Position numbers and translations under genes: made by a program. The notes beneath the pieces were generated by a model that was given only the letters and a program-made list of their open reading frames with translations, ran no database searches and was not told the DNA's origin. 43,298 nucleotides of DNA from the NCBI GenBank assembly GCA_020849035.1, contig JADLHC010000296.1:1-43298 (forward strand). Reading direction: 5' to 3'. Shown in pieces: positions 23,408 to 31,830 of this stretch (positions are counted from its first letter, which is position 1; every line of letters begins with the position of its first letter). The stretch is from Planctomycetia bacterium (lineage in GTDB: Bacteria; Planctomycetota; MHYJ01; WSZJ01).

Positions 23408-25087
23408 CTACCGGGGGTAGGGACGCAGGTCCGGCGGATCCTCGTCGCGGTCGATGGACATCAGCCAGGCCGTCCGGCCGGGGTAGTAACCCAGCAGGTC
23501 CCGGTTCCGGGTCGCGCCCATATCCCTCGCCCACACGACGCGCTGCCGGTCGATGTCCGCTCCGTTGTAGACCCACTCGTTGTGCGTGATGTGCCGCGGA
23601 CCGTAGCGCACGAACACCACGTGGTCGCCGGCGGTCTCCTGCAGGCGCTCTGTGTAGTGCGCCTTCACGCGCCCGAACGGGTCGGCCGACTCGCCGCGGC
23701 CCTTCGCATGATAGACCACCAGCAGCGCGGCGACCGCCAGCACCGCCGCCGCCGCCCCCCTCAGCCGGAACCTGCGCAGCCGCAGCACCGAAGCGTGGCG
23801 CAGGCCCAGCACGATTGCGAGGAAGCCGCATGCCGTGGCGGGCGCCGTGTAGTGCGACAGCGCGATCGTCAGTCCTGCCATCGTCAGCCACACGAGCCCG
23901 AACGCCGCCAGCGGCACCCGGTGCCTCCTTCTCCGCACCAGCCACGGCGCGCACCCCAGCGCCAGCCACGCCAGCACGCCCAGCGGCGTGTCGTTCACTT
24001 TCAGCAGCTTCCACGCCCCCTCCGCCACGAACCTCAGCGGCCTCCGCTGCCGGTCGAACACCGGCTTCTCGTCGTCCTCATAGAACGCCCGCATCGCCTC
24101 GTGCCGGTACTCGGGCCGCGGCGGCGGCGTCCCCCACAGGAACTGGCTGATCCTCGCGTACCGCTCCTGGTGCGCGAAGTACGGCAGCCGCGTCGCGCTT
24201 CCCGTCACCGCGGCGTTGTAGATGCCGATCCACGCGAGCGTCGCCGCCAGCCCGGCCGCGAGCGGGACGGCGACCACGAGTAGCCAGCGGGCCGGGGAAG
24301 CGCCGACGCCGCCGCGGGCGAAGCGGGGGAGGAGCGCGGCGGCGGCGGGGAGGCACGCGATCGCGCCTTCGAACGGGCGCGAGTTCACGAGGCAGGCGAA
24401 TCCGGCGGCCATCGCGAGGGAGGCGGGAAGCGCAGGTCGGCGGAGCAGCCGCGGAAGCGCGCCGTAGACGAGCGCGCCGCCGAGCACGGCCAGCGAGCCG
24501 CCCCAGTAGCTCTGGGCCCACGAGCCGACGATGCCCATCCGCAGGGCCGCGAGGAGCCCCCCGACAAGGGCCCAGCGCGGCGGCACCCACCCCTGCAGCA
24601 TCCACGTCAGCGCGCCGCACGCCGCCGCCGTGCAGAGCCAGACGCCGACGATCGGGTCGCCCGCGACGGACTGCCCGAACGCGAGCACCAGCCCCTGACC
24701 TGGCATGTACTTCGACTGGTACGAGGGAGTGTGGATGACGTGGAACGTCTCGAAGAAAGGCCAGTGCGGATGCGTCGGGTTCGTCAGGCGGCCCGAGGAG
24801 AAGGTGTCCGCGGCCAGCAGGTAGCTGAACTCGTCGTGCAGCGACGCCTCCGGCATCCCGAGCGTCACCGCCACGACGGCGCTTCCCACGAGCGACAGCA
24901 GCCCGACCGAGCAGAGCGCGAGGGTCGGCCGGGACGCCAGCGCGTCGAATCCGCGGTGGACCTTCCGCAGCGCGGACCCGCCGACGGCAGAGACCAGGAC
25001 GATCAGCGCGGCCAGGATGCCGATTTCGGCGAGATGGTAGACCGAGACCCAGTGCCACCAGCCATTCGGTCCCAGCGGATCAATCAC
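23408..25087 (-). CDS. Polytopic membrane protein, GT39-like glycosyltransferase candidate
   Basis: A 559-residue integral membrane protein with about 11-12 predicted spans. The GTG at 25087 is preferred because GGGAG lies 7 bases upstream; the ATG at 25159 overlaps a TAGAAT promoter-like element. After two spans the first large outside loop carries MPEASLHDEFSYLLAADTF, where the Asp-Glu after the first helix pair matches the catalytic acidic motif of GT-C enzymes, then HPHWPFFETFHVIH and QSKYMPGQG, typical of the ArnT/PMT-like group. A C-terminal soluble domain (~residues 460-559) contains DHVVFVRYGPRHITHNEWVY. Likely transfers a sugar from a polyprenyl carrier to an envelope acceptor; substrate unknown. 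Confidence 0.72.
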   Translation of the reverse strand: MIDPLGPNGWWHWVSVYHLAEIGILAALIVLVSAVGGSALRKVHRGFDALASRPTLALCSVGLLSLVGSAVVAVTLGMPEASLHDEFSYLLAADTFSSGRLTNPTHPHWPFFETFHVIHTPSYQSKYMPGQGLVLAFGQSVAGDPIVGVWLCTAAACGALTWMLQGWVPPRWALVGGLLAALRMGIVGSWAQSYWGGSLAVLGGALVYGALPRLLRRPALPASLAMAAGFACLVNSRPFEGAIACLPAAAALLPRFARGGVGASPARWLLVVAVPLAAGLAATLAWIGIYNAAVTGSATRLPYFAHQERYARISQFLWGTPPPRPEYRHEAMRAFYEDDEKPVFDRQRRPLRFVAEGAWKLLKVNDTPLGVLAWLALGCAPWLVRRRRHRVPLAAFGLVWLTMAGLTIALSHYTAPATACGFLAIVLGLRHASVLRLRRFRLRGAAAAVLAVAALLVVYHAKGRGESADPFGRVKAHYTERLQETAGDHVVFVRYGPRHITHNEWVYNGADIDRQRVVWARDMGATRNRDLLGYYPGRTAWLMSIDRDEDPPDLRPYPR

Positions 25088-25157
25088 GCGTCGTCTCCCG
25101 ACGGCACCTGCACCGGGGAAAAAGGGCGGCTTCCGGCCGCAGGATCGGCATCCGCGC

Positions 25158-25163
25158 ATTCTA
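25158..25163 (-). promoter_or_regulatory. -10-like TAGAAT upstream of the GT39-like gene
   Basis: TAGAAT on the minus strand, ~70 bases before the GTG at 25087; gives a leadered message that includes the GGGAG ribosome site. Confidence 0.35.
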
Positions 25164-25195
25164 CACGGGGTCGCAAGGCCCCGAATTCCGCGGGG

Positions 25196-26011
25196 CTATG
25201 ACAGCCCGACGTCCATGGCCAGCATCACCGCGAATCCCGCCATCGCCGCCAGCGTCGCCAGGTCCGCGTTTCCGCCCTGCTGCGACTCCGGGATAACCTC
25301 CTCCACGACCACGAAGATCATGGCTCCCGCAGCAAATGCCATCGCATAGGGCAGCAGCGGCCTCATGACAAGCACCGCCGCCGCCCCGGCCACCCCGGCG
25401 ACCGGCTCGACGATCGCCGTCATCTGCCCGTACCAGAAGCTCTTCCAGCGCGACAGCCCTTCCCGCCGCAGCGGCACCGACACCGCCAGCCCTTCAGGGA
25501 AATTCTGCAGCCCGATCCCGAGGGCCAGCGCCACGGCGGCGCCGAGCGAAGCGCCTTCGAGGCCCGCGGCGGCCGCCCCGAAGGCGACGCCGACCGCGAG
25601 GCCCTCGGGGATGTTGTGCAGCATGATGGCCAGCACGAGCAGTTTCGTGCGGTGCCAGGAGGTCGGGATCCCCTCCTCCGTCCCCGATGCGCCGAAGAGA
25701 TGGACGTGGGGCAGGAAGCGGTCGAGGACGCGGATAAAAGCGCCGCCTGCGAGGAAGCCGACGACGGCGGGGAGCCACGGGATCAGTCCCAGGGAGCGGG
25801 AGAGTTCGATGGCGGGGGCGAGCAGGGACCAGAAGCTGGCGGCGATCATGACGCCTGCGGTGAAGCCGAGGGATGCGTCGAGGAAGCGGCGTGGGACGGC
25901 CCTGGCGAAGAACACGACGGCCGCGCCGAGCACCGTGACGCCCCACGTGAAGAGGGTGGCGAGGAGGGCCTGCGTGACGGGGTGCAGGTGTCGAATGGCC
26001 TCGGCGTGCAT
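25196..26011 (-). CDS. ZIP-family divalent metal transporter (GufA type)
   Basis: A 271-residue inner-membrane transporter of the ZIP family, importing Zn or other divalent ions. Eight spans are readable. The metal-binding signatures are HNIPEG (residues 132-137) in span 4 and NFPEG (170-174) in span 5, the arrangement of GufA-like ZIPs; a histidine-bearing loop PHVHLFGASGTEE lies between spans 3 and 4. Start at the ATG 26011. No recognisable Zur box upstream. A 134-base gap separates it from dus on the same strand; the minus strand there shows no clear promoter, so co-transcription is possible. Codons shift from C-ending to G-ending near 25700. Confidence 0.88.
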   Translation of the reverse strand: MHAEAIRHLHPVTQALLATLFTWGVTVLGAAVVFFARAVPRRFLDASLGFTAGVMIAASFWSLLAPAIELSRSLGLIPWLPAVVGFLAGGAFIRVLDRFLPHVHLFGASGTEEGIPTSWHRTKLLVLAIMLHNIPEGLAVGVAFGAAAAGLEGASLGAAVALALGIGLQNFPEGLAVSVPLRREGLSRWKSFWYGQMTAIVEPVAGVAGAAAVLVMRPLLPYAMAFAAGAMIFVVVEEVIPESQQGGNADLATLAAMAGFAVMLAMDVGLS

Positions 26012-26145
26012 GGTCGGGGTCTCTGCAACCCTGATGCCGCGGGGAGGGGGGCTGAACCGGGGCCGCCAGGCCGGGCCGGGGAGGGAATTCGCGCAGTGTG
26101 CAGGTGCCGCGCGAATCGAGGTGATGGCGTTCTTCGGGACGCCGG

Positions 26146-27126
26146 TCAGCAGGAAGTGACGACGGCGGCGGCGCGTTCTTCGAGCCAGGACCACAGCCGC
26201 CCGGGGCTCTCCTCCCGCAGCCGGCGATAGCGCTCCTCCTCCCGCGCTTGTTCCGTCGCGCCCTCGAACAGCCCGCCGGCCGTCCAGAAGAACAGGAGCT
26301 TCTTCACGCGCCCCGCGGCGCCGAGGTCCCTGAACTTGCGGCGGGTGCGGAGGGCGTCGGCGTAGTCGAGGAGGAAGCGTGCGGCGTCGGCGGGGGAGAC
26401 GTCGCGGCCGGAGAAGATCCAGGGGTTGCCGAGGGCGGCGCGGCCGACCATGGCGTGGGTGCAGCCGGTTTCGCGGCGGATGCGCTCGAGGTCGGCGTGC
26501 GTCTCGACGCTGCCGTTGCCGCAGACGGGAATTTTCACCGCGGCGACGGCGCGCGCGATGCGGCCCCAGTCGGCGCAGTCGCGGTAGCCCTCCTCGCGCG
26601 TCCGGCAGTGGACGGTGAGCATCGCCGCGCCGCCCGCCTCGGCGGCCTTCGCGATCTCCTCGAGCCGCCGGTCGTCCTTCACGCCGCTGCGGATCTTCGC
26701 CGTGACCGGGACGCGCCCGCCGACCGCCGCCACGCAGGCCCGCACCAGCGCTTCCACCCGCTCCGGGTACGCCAGCAGCGCCGACCCCGCGCAGTCCTTC
26801 CACGCGCCTTTCGACGGGCACCCGAAGTTCAGGTCCACCAGCGGCGCCCCGGCGCACACCGCCGCGTCCGCCGTCGCCGCGACCGGCCCCGGCTCGCTCC
26901 CCATGAGCTGCAGGCCGACCGGCTGCCCGTACCGCCGCGCCCCGAGCCACTCGCGCAGCTTCCACTCCGGGATCGGCAGCAGGCTGACCCGCATGAACTC
27001 CGTGTAGGCGCCGCCGAGGTCCCGCGGGTCGAGCCGCTCGAGCACAATGTCGCGGAAGCAGGGGTCAGTGACGCCCTCCATGGGGGCGAGGAGCCAGGGG
27101 GAGGTGAAGGGGAGCGTGGTGGGCAT
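26146..27126 (-). CDS. tRNA-dihydrouridine synthase
   Basis: A 326-residue flavoprotein that reduces specific uridines in tRNA to dihydrouridine with NADPH. TIM-barrel marks: LAPMEGVTD (residues 13-21), QLMGSEPGP, VDLNFGCPSK, VTAKIRSGVKDD, LTVHCRTREEGY, VCGNGSVETH and MVGRAALGNPWIF, where the last two hold the FMN phosphate. The C-terminal helical domain (residues ~245-326) is the usual tRNA-binding part. The pattern fits the DusC-like branch more than DusA, but I would not assign a subtype. ATG at 27126 follows a TAGAAT element and has no SD. Confidence 0.93.
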   Translation of the reverse strand: MPTTLPFTSPWLLAPMEGVTDPCFRDIVLERLDPRDLGGAYTEFMRVSLLPIPEWKLREWLGARRYGQPVGLQLMGSEPGPVAATADAAVCAGAPLVDLNFGCPSKGAWKDCAGSALLAYPERVEALVRACVAAVGGRVPVTAKIRSGVKDDRRLEEIAKAAEAGGAAMLTVHCRTREEGYRDCADWGRIARAVAAVKIPVCGNGSVETHADLERIRRETGCTHAMVGRAALGNPWIFSGRDVSPADAARFLLDYADALRTRRKFRDLGAAGRVKKLLFFWTAGGLFEGATEQAREEERYRRLREESPGRLWSWLEERAAAVVTSC

Positions 27127-27136
27127 GGGCTGCGGG

Positions 27137-27142
27137 ATTCTA
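27137..27142 (-). promoter_or_regulatory. -10-like TAGAAT 10 nt before dus
   Basis: On the minus strand TAGAAT ends 10 bases before the ATG at 27126; no Shine-Dalgarno site. Confidence 0.42.
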
Positions 27143-27205
27143 CGTGATGGCTTCTGTCTTGCGGGGGCCGGAGTGGATCGCGACTGCCCGCGAATGAGCT
27201 CTCAT

Positions 27206-27266
27206 GGATCCTGCATGAACTTCCGGTAGGCCCCCGACGTAAGTCGGGACTCACTTCGCAGGATCC
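27206..27266. repeat. Nested inverted repeat in the dus-cysN gap
   Basis: An outer perfect 9-base inverted repeat, GGATCCTGC (27206-27214) and GCAGGATCC (27258-27266), encloses an inner perfect hairpin CCCGAC-GTAA-GTCGGG (27233-27248), whose GTAA is a GNRA tetraloop. Structured mobile-type repeat or small RNA fold. Not part of a coding region. Confidence 0.6.
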
Positions 27267-27342
27267 GCGCGTCATCCGCGTCCGTTTCTGCGTTGCATCC
27301 GCGTTCCCCCTTCCGCGGAATCTGCCGTTCAAAACATCCGCG
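27263..27342. repeat. Degenerate (C)ATCCGCG repeat cluster
   Basis: Four copies of ATCCGCG, three of them CATCCGCG, start at 27263, 27273, 27296 and 27335; on the minus strand they read CGCGGAT(G). Same style as the degenerate CGCGGATG-type intergenic repeats seen in several environmental phyla (from general knowledge). The rest of the 331-base gap shows no gene. Confidence 0.5.
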
Positions 27343-27414
27343 CCATCTCGAGCCCATTCGCTTGCGGCTCCGTCGCGCTGAGGAACTCATCGAGCCCGGT
27401 ATCACCTGAGCCGA

Positions 27415-27450
27415 GATTATTCTTGATAATCCTGATCTATTTAGTAAACA
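27415..27450 (+). promoter_or_regulatory. cysN promoter with palindrome
   Basis: AT-rich island. GATTATTCTTGATAATC (27415-27431) is a palindrome with perfect 6-base arms and a 5-base centre, the same geometry as the SahR-like site. TTGATA (27423-27428) and TAAACA (27445-27450) are 16 bases apart and would form a promoter whose -35 lies inside the palindrome; the ATG follows 7 bases later. Confidence 0.5.
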
Positions 27451-27457
27451 TTCGCCC

Positions 27458-29155
27458 ATGCTTCTCACCACCGAGCGCTCTTCCCCCTCCCTTCGCGACC
27501 TCCCGCCCGTCGCGGACCACCGCCGCCTCCACCTCGTCATCGGCGGGCACGTGGACCACGGCAAGAGCACGATCATCGGCCGGCTGCTCGCCGCCACAGG
27601 ATCACTTCCCCTAGGAAAGCTCGAGGCCGTGCGCGCCAACTGCGAGCGGAACAGCAAGCCGTTCGAGTACGCGTTCCTGCTGGACGCGCTGAAGGACGAG
27701 CAGTCGCAGGGGATCACGATCGACGCGGCGCGCGTGTTTTTCCGGACGGCGAGCCGGCCGTACATCCTGATCGACGCGCCGGGGCACATCGAGTTCCTGC
27801 GGAACCTCATCACCGGCGCGGCGCGCGCCGAGGCGGCGCTGCTGGTCATCGACGCCCGCGAGGGCGTCCGCGAGAACTCGCGGCGGCACGGGACGATGAT
27901 GAGCCTCCTCGGCATCCGCCAGCTTGTCGTGCTCGTGAACAAGATGGACCTCGTCGGCTACGACGGCGAAGCGTTCGCGCGCATCGAGGACGAATACCGC
28001 GCGTTCCTCGCGAAAATCGGCGTCGAGCCCCTCGGCTTCATCCCCGTCAGCGGCCGCGAGGGCGACAACATCGCCCGCCCGAGCGCCGCCATGCCGTGGT
28101 ACGACGGCCCCACCGTCCTCGAGACCCTCGATCGGTTCCGCTCCGAGGTCGCCGACGCCGACAAGCCCTTCCGCATGCCCGTCCAGGACGTCTACAAGTT
28201 CACCGCGGGCGGCGACGACCGCCGCATCGTGGCGGGGACCGTCGAGACCGGCCGCATCGCCGTCGGCGACGAGGTCGTGTTCCTGCCGTCGGGGAAGCGC
28301 TCGCGCGTGGCGACGGTGGAGGGGTTCAACGTCGAGCCGCGGCGGGAGGCGCGGGCCGGCGAGGTGGCGGGATTCACGCTCGAGGAGCAGATCTACGTGG
28401 CGCGCGGCGAGGTCGCGACGGTCGCGGGGCAGCCGGCGCCGCGCGTGGCGACGAGGCTGAAGGCGAGCCTGTTCTGGCTCGGGCGCAAGCCGCTCGAGAC
28501 GGGGCGCGAGGTCGTGCTGAAGCTCGGGACGGCGCGGGTTCCGGCGCGGATCGAGGCGATCCATCGCGTGCTCGACGCTTCGACGCTCGCCACCGACGAG
28601 CGGCGCGACCGCGTGGAGCGGCACGAGGTGGCGGAGTGCACGCTGCGGACCGTGCGGCCGATCGCGTTCGACCTGGCCGCGGAGCTCGCCGGCACGGGAC
28701 GTTTCGTCATCGTGGACGATTACGAGATCCGGGGCGGCGGGATCGTGCGGGAGGCGCTGGAAGGCGGGGGCGAGGGGCAGGCGGCGTGGGGGCGCGGGCA
28801 GATTGACGAGGCGCGTCGTGTGGAACGAAACGGGCATACCGCCGGCCTGGTGCTCGTCACGCACGGGGCCGAGGCGGCGCGGGCGCTCGAAGCGGCGCTG
28901 TTCGACGGCGGGGCGCAGACGGCGTACCTCGAAGCGGCGGCGGGACGCGTCGCCGACGCGGTGCCCGTGCTGCTCGACGCGGGCCTGATCGCCGTCGTGG
29001 ATGCCTCGGCTTTCGCCGCTTCCGAAATCGCCTTCGTCCGCGACACCGCGGGGCACGAGCTCACCGTCGTGTCCGGCCCGGCCGGCGACGTCGGCGTTCC
29101 CGAACCGGCCGCCGTCCGCGCCGTCCTCCAGGAGAAAGGAATCCTCCGGTCATGA
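27458..29155 (+). CDS. cysN: Sulfate adenylyltransferase large subunit (GTPase) with degenerate APS-kinase-like tail
   Basis: A 565-residue GTPase subunit of ATP sulfurylase, which with CysD activates sulfate to APS. EF-Tu-type G domain: GHVDHGKS (residues 30-37), DAPGH (106-110), NKMD (161-164); then two beta-barrel domains ([19 protein letters not shown] onwards). Residues ~457-565 correspond to the APS kinase (CysC) domain of CysNC, starting at [14 protein letters not shown], but the P-loop GxxGxGKS is replaced by THGAEAARA and the downstream motifs are missing, so the domain is probably not a kinase. Precedes cysD with a 4-base ATGA overlap; the usual order is the reverse. No SD; see promoter. 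Confidence 0.92.
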   Translation: MLLTTERSSPSLRDLPPVADHRRLHLVIGGHVDHGKSTIIGRLLAATGSLPLGKLEAVRANCERNSKPFEYAFLLDALKDEQSQGITIDAARVFFRTASRPYILIDAPGHIEFLRNLITGAARAEAALLVIDAREGVRENSRRHGTMMSLLGIRQLVVLVNKMDLVGYDGEAFARIEDEYRAFLAKIGVEPLGFIPVSGREGDNIARPSAAMPWYDGPTVLETLDRFRSEVADADKPFRMPVQDVYKFTAGGDDRRIVAGTVETGRIAVGDEVVFLPSGKRSRVATVEGFNVEPRREARAGEVAGFTLEEQIYVARGEVATVAGQPAPRVATRLKASLFWLGRKPLETGREVVLKLGTARVPARIEAIHRVLDASTLATDERRDRVERHEVAECTLRTVRPIAFDLAAELAGTGRFVIVDDYEIRGGGIVREALEGGGEGQAAWGRGQIDEARRVERNGHTAGLVLVTHGAEAARALEAALFDGGAQTAYLEAAAGRVADAVPVLLDAGLIAVVDASAFAASEIAFVRDTAGHELTVVSGPAGDVGVPEPAAVRAVLQEKGILRS

Positions 29156-30066
29156 CCACCGCCGTCGCCGAACGCCGCACGTCCACCGACCACCTCGACC
29201 AGCTCGAGGCACGCTCCGTCCACATCCTCCGCGAGGCCTACGCGAACTTCCGCCAGCTCTGCATGCTCTGGTCCATCGGCAAGGACAGCACGGTGCTGCT
29301 CTGGCTCGCCCGCAAGGCGTTCTTCGGCCACGTCCCCATCCCCCTCGTCCACATCGACACGTCCTTCAAGATCCCCGAGATGATCGCCTACCGCGACCGC
29401 CTCGCGCAGGAGTGGCGCCTCACGATGATCGTGGGGCAGAACGCGGAGGCGCTGGCGGCGAAGCGGACGTTCCCGGACGGCGCGGTGGACCGCATCACGT
29501 GCTGCTCGCTGCTGAAGACGGAGGCGCTGAAGAAGACGCTCTCGGGCGAGTGGCCGCGCCGCCGCCTCAACCTCGCGACCGGCCAGTACGAGGTCGACCG
29601 CAACCGCGAGCCCTACACCGGCGTCATCGTCGGCGCGCGCGCCGACGAGGAGGGCAGCCGCAGCAAGGAGCGGTACTTCAGCCCCCGCACCCAGGCCAGC
29701 GCCTGGGACGTCGGCGAGCAGCCCCCCGAGTTCTGGAACCAGTACAAGACCGAGTTCGCGCCCGGCACCCACGTCCGCATCCACCCCCTCCTCGACTGGA
29801 CCGAGCTCAACATCTGGGAGTACATCCAGCGCGAGCGCATCCCGACCGTGTCGCTCTACTACAACCACGGGGACGGGAAGCGCTACCGCTCCCTCGGCTG
29901 CGGCCCGTGCACGCAGTGCGTCCACAGCGACGCCAGGGACGTCGGCGAGATCATCGAGGAGCTGAAGAGCGGCAAGTTCGCGAACATCGCGGAGCGCAGC
30001 GGGCGCGGGCAGGACGCGGCGGACGGGGGAGGGCTGGAGACGCTGAGGAGGGACGGGTACATGTAG
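29152..30066 (+). CDS. cysD: Sulfate adenylyltransferase small subunit
   Basis: A 304-residue PP-loop ATP pyrophosphatase subunit that adenylates sulfate in complex with CysN. The PP-loop reads [10 protein letters not shown] (41-50), followed by [60 protein letters not shown] and [10 protein letters not shown], all CysD marks. A little-conserved C-terminal stretch with Gly-rich [11 protein letters not shown] is usual. Translationally coupled to cysN. No cysH, cysC or sulfite reductase gene follows in this window. The repeat at 30070-30099 begins just after the stop. Confidence 0.95.
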   Translation: MTTAVAERRTSTDHLDQLEARSVHILREAYANFRQLCMLWSIGKDSTVLLWLARKAFFGHVPIPLVHIDTSFKIPEMIAYRDRLAQEWRLTMIVGQNAEALAAKRTFPDGAVDRITCCSLLKTEALKKTLSGEWPRRRLNLATGQYEVDRNREPYTGVIVGARADEEGSRSKERYFSPRTQASAWDVGEQPPEFWNQYKTEFAPGTHVRIHPLLDWTELNIWEYIQRERIPTVSLYYNHGDGKRYRSLGCGPCTQCVHSDARDVGEIIEELKSGKFANIAERSGRGQDAADGGGLETLRRDGYM

Positions 30067-30069
30067 GGA

Positions 30070-30099
30070 GGTTCGTGGTTGGTGGTTTGTGGTTGGTGG
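30070..30099. repeat. GGTTNGTG-type intergenic repeat, copy 2
   Basis: Run of GGTT(C/G/T)GTG-like units directly after the cysD stop; its first 17 bases equal the minus strand of 2653-2669 after glnA. Confidence 0.6.
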
Positions 30100-30141
30100 G
30101 GCGGCCAGGGCAGAGTCCTGTTCGGGGCGTCCCGCCATCGC

Positions 30142-30147
30142 TAGCAT
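30142..30147 (+). promoter_or_regulatory. -10-like TAGCAT 7 nt before maf
   Basis: TANNNT hexamer ending 7 bases before the GTG at 30155; no Shine-Dalgarno site. Confidence 0.35.
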
Positions 30148-30154
30148 CCCGACC

Positions 30155-30715
30155 GTGAAGCACTTCCCGCATATCATCCTCGCCTCCGCTTCCCCGCGCC
30201 GTGTCGAATTGCTGCGCGACATGGGCGTCCATTTCACAGTTGTCCCGAGCCGCGTCGAAGAAGTCGAAGGCGGCCACCTGCGGCCCGAGGAAACCGCGGT
30301 CACGAACGCCTGCCGCAAGGCGCTGGCCGTCGCGAAGGACCATCCCCGCGCGCTGGTCATCGGCGCCGACACCGTCGTGGCGCTCGGGCGCCGGCTGTTC
30401 GGCAAGCCGCGCGACCGACGCCATGCCGCGCGCATGCTGGCCGCGCTCTCGGGCAAAACGCACGAGGTCGTCACCGCCGTCTGCCTCGCAGGCGCCCGAT
30501 TCGAGGTCTTCGATGAGCGCACCCTTGTCACGTTTCGACGTCTCACGACGCGCGCCATCGCCGCTTACCTCGACCGCGTCCACGTTCTCGACAAGGCCGG
30601 GGCGTACGCGATCCAGGAGCACGGCGACGCGCTCGTCCTGAGAATCTCCGGGTCGTTCACGAACGTCGTCGGATTGCCGGTGGAGCGGCTGAGGGGCGCG
30701 CTGAAAAAGCGCTGA
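30155..30715 (+). CDS. maf: Maf-family nucleoside triphosphate pyrophosphatase
   Basis: A 186-residue house-cleaning NTP pyrophosphatase (dTTP/UTP or methylated nucleotides). GTG start chosen because the family N-terminus [10 protein letters not shown] begins 6 residues later; longer in-frame starts read through the GGTT repeat. Marks: SASPRR (11-16), [29 protein letters not shown] with the catalytic Asp, [24 protein letters not shown] and [12 protein letters not shown] near the end. The stop is directly followed by the stop of the opposite DUF1653 gene without any gap. Confidence 0.93.
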   Translation: MKHFPHIILASASPRRVELLRDMGVHFTVVPSRVEEVEGGHLRPEETAVTNACRKALAVAKDHPRALVIGADTVVALGRRLFGKPRDRRHAARMLAALSGKTHEVVTAVCLAGARFEVFDERTLVTFRRLTTRAIAAYLDRVHVLDKAGAYAIQEHGDALVLRISGSFTNVVGLPVERLRGALKKR

Positions 30716-30964
30716 TTACTTGGCGGGTGCGACGAGGCGGAACCTCGGCACCTCGCGCCCGCCCACGGTCACCGTCCCTTCGAACATCGCCCGCGGACGG
30801 ACCCAGAGGCCGCGCTCGCCGTAGAGCGCGCGGTAGACGACCAGCTCCTCCAGCGTCTCGCTGTGGCGCGCGACGCCGACGACCTCGTAGTCGTTGCCCT
30901 TGTAATGCCGGTAGCGGCCGGGGGCGATCGGCGGGATCGGCGGCAGCTCGGATGCCGCCGTCAC
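30716..30964 (-). CDS. DUF1653 protein
   Basis: A short protein of 82 residues. Starts with GTG at 30964; its GTGA overlaps the stop of the aldo/keto reductase by 4 bases, so it is translated after it. DUF1653 marks: GRYRHYKGNDYEVVGVARHS, EELVVYRALYGERGLWVRP and a C-terminal FRLV; the fold is a small SH3-like barrel. Function of the family is not established. Ends back to back with maf, no intergenic base. Confidence 0.85.
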   Translation of the reverse strand: MTAASELPPIPPIAPGRYRHYKGNDYEVVGVARHSETLEELVVYRALYGERGLWVRPRAMFEGTVTVGGREVPRFRLVAPAK

Positions 30965-31761
30965 GCGATCTTCCCGATCGCCTCGATCTCCGCGGGCGTG
31001 AGCTCGAGCGACAGCGCTCCCAGGTCGTCCTTCATGTGCTGCTCGTCCGTCGTCCCCGTCAGCGGGAGGATTCCGATCGCGATCGAGAACGCGAAGACGA
31101 CCTGCGCCGGGGTCCTGCCGTGCGCCTCGGCGATGCGGCCGACCTCGGGGTTGAGCACGACCTGCGGGTTCGCGGTGAGCAGCGAGAACCCCTGGTAGAC
31201 GATGCCGTTCGCGCGGCAGAACGCCCGCACGCCGCCGTCCCAGCCGTAGCGCGCGAAGCAGCGGTTCTGGATGAATGCGGGGCGGATTTTCGCGAAGCGC
31301 CACAGTTCCTCGACCTGGTCGAACGCGACGTTGCTGGCGCCGAGCGCTTTCGCCTGCCCCGACTGCGCGATTTCCTCCATGGCGCGCCACGTCCGGCGGT
31401 CGCGCTCGGCGAGGCCGCGGCGCGTCGTCGGGCCGTGGAGGACGTACGAGTCCACGTACGACGTGCCGAGGTGCTCGAGGGAGCTTGCGAAGGACTGCTT
31501 CACCTGCGTTTCGACTTCGGCGTCCGGGTCGTAAGGCAGGCGGTGGTCCTGGCCTGCGATGTCCGTGAACTTCGTCTGCAGGAACAGGTCCTCTCGTTTC
31601 ACTCCCGCGGACTTGAGCGCCGCGCCGACGCCCGCTTCGTGGTAGTGCCGTCGCTGGTTCGCGGTGTCGATCGCGCGGTAGCCGGCGCGGAGCGCGAGGC
31701 CGACGAGCCGCTCGGTCTCGAGCTCCTTCCAGGCCGTGCCGTAGATGATGCGTGGCTTCAT
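30961..31761 (-). CDS. Aldo/keto reductase
   Basis: A 266-residue NAD(P)H-dependent reductase with the (beta/alpha)8 fold. The tetrad is present: Asp32 in YRAIDTANQRRHYHEAG, Tyr40 (after a two-residue insertion compared with common AKRs), Lys64 in LFLQTKF and His109 in VDSYVLHGP. Cofactor region: LTGTTDEQHMKDDL near the C-terminus, the position of the IPG-S motif. The insertion before Tyr and the HY(H)E string mark a distinct AKR subgroup, also seen in fungi and plants as far as I recall; substrate unknown. Coupled to the DUF1653 gene. ATG at 31761 after TACCAT, no SD. Confidence 0.88.
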   Translation of the reverse strand: MKPRIIYGTAWKELETERLVGLALRAGYRAIDTANQRRHYHEAGVGAALKSAGVKREDLFLQTKFTDIAGQDHRLPYDPDAEVETQVKQSFASSLEHLGTSYVDSYVLHGPTTRRGLAERDRRTWRAMEEIAQSGQAKALGASNVAFDQVEELWRFAKIRPAFIQNRCFARYGWDGGVRAFCRANGIVYQGFSLLTANPQVVLNPEVGRIAEAHGRTPAQVVFAFSIAIGILPLTGTTDEQHMKDDLGALSLELTPAEIEAIGKIA

Positions 31762-31768
31762 GGGGGGG

Positions 31769-31774
31769 ATGGTA
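31769..31774 (-). promoter_or_regulatory. -10-like TACCAT 7 nt before the aldo/keto reductase
   Basis: On the minus strand TACCAT is followed by seven C and the ATG at 31761. Confidence 0.36.
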
Positions 31775-31830
31775 GGGCGGGGAGGGGATTCGGGCGCGGG
31801 TTTTGTCGGGGCCGGTGACGCCTGCCTGAC

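Noticed and set aside
30070-30154. Longer N-terminus of Maf starting near 30089
   Set aside because: It would translate the GGTT repeat; the family N-terminus begins at the GTG 30155 and a TAGCAT lies just before it.
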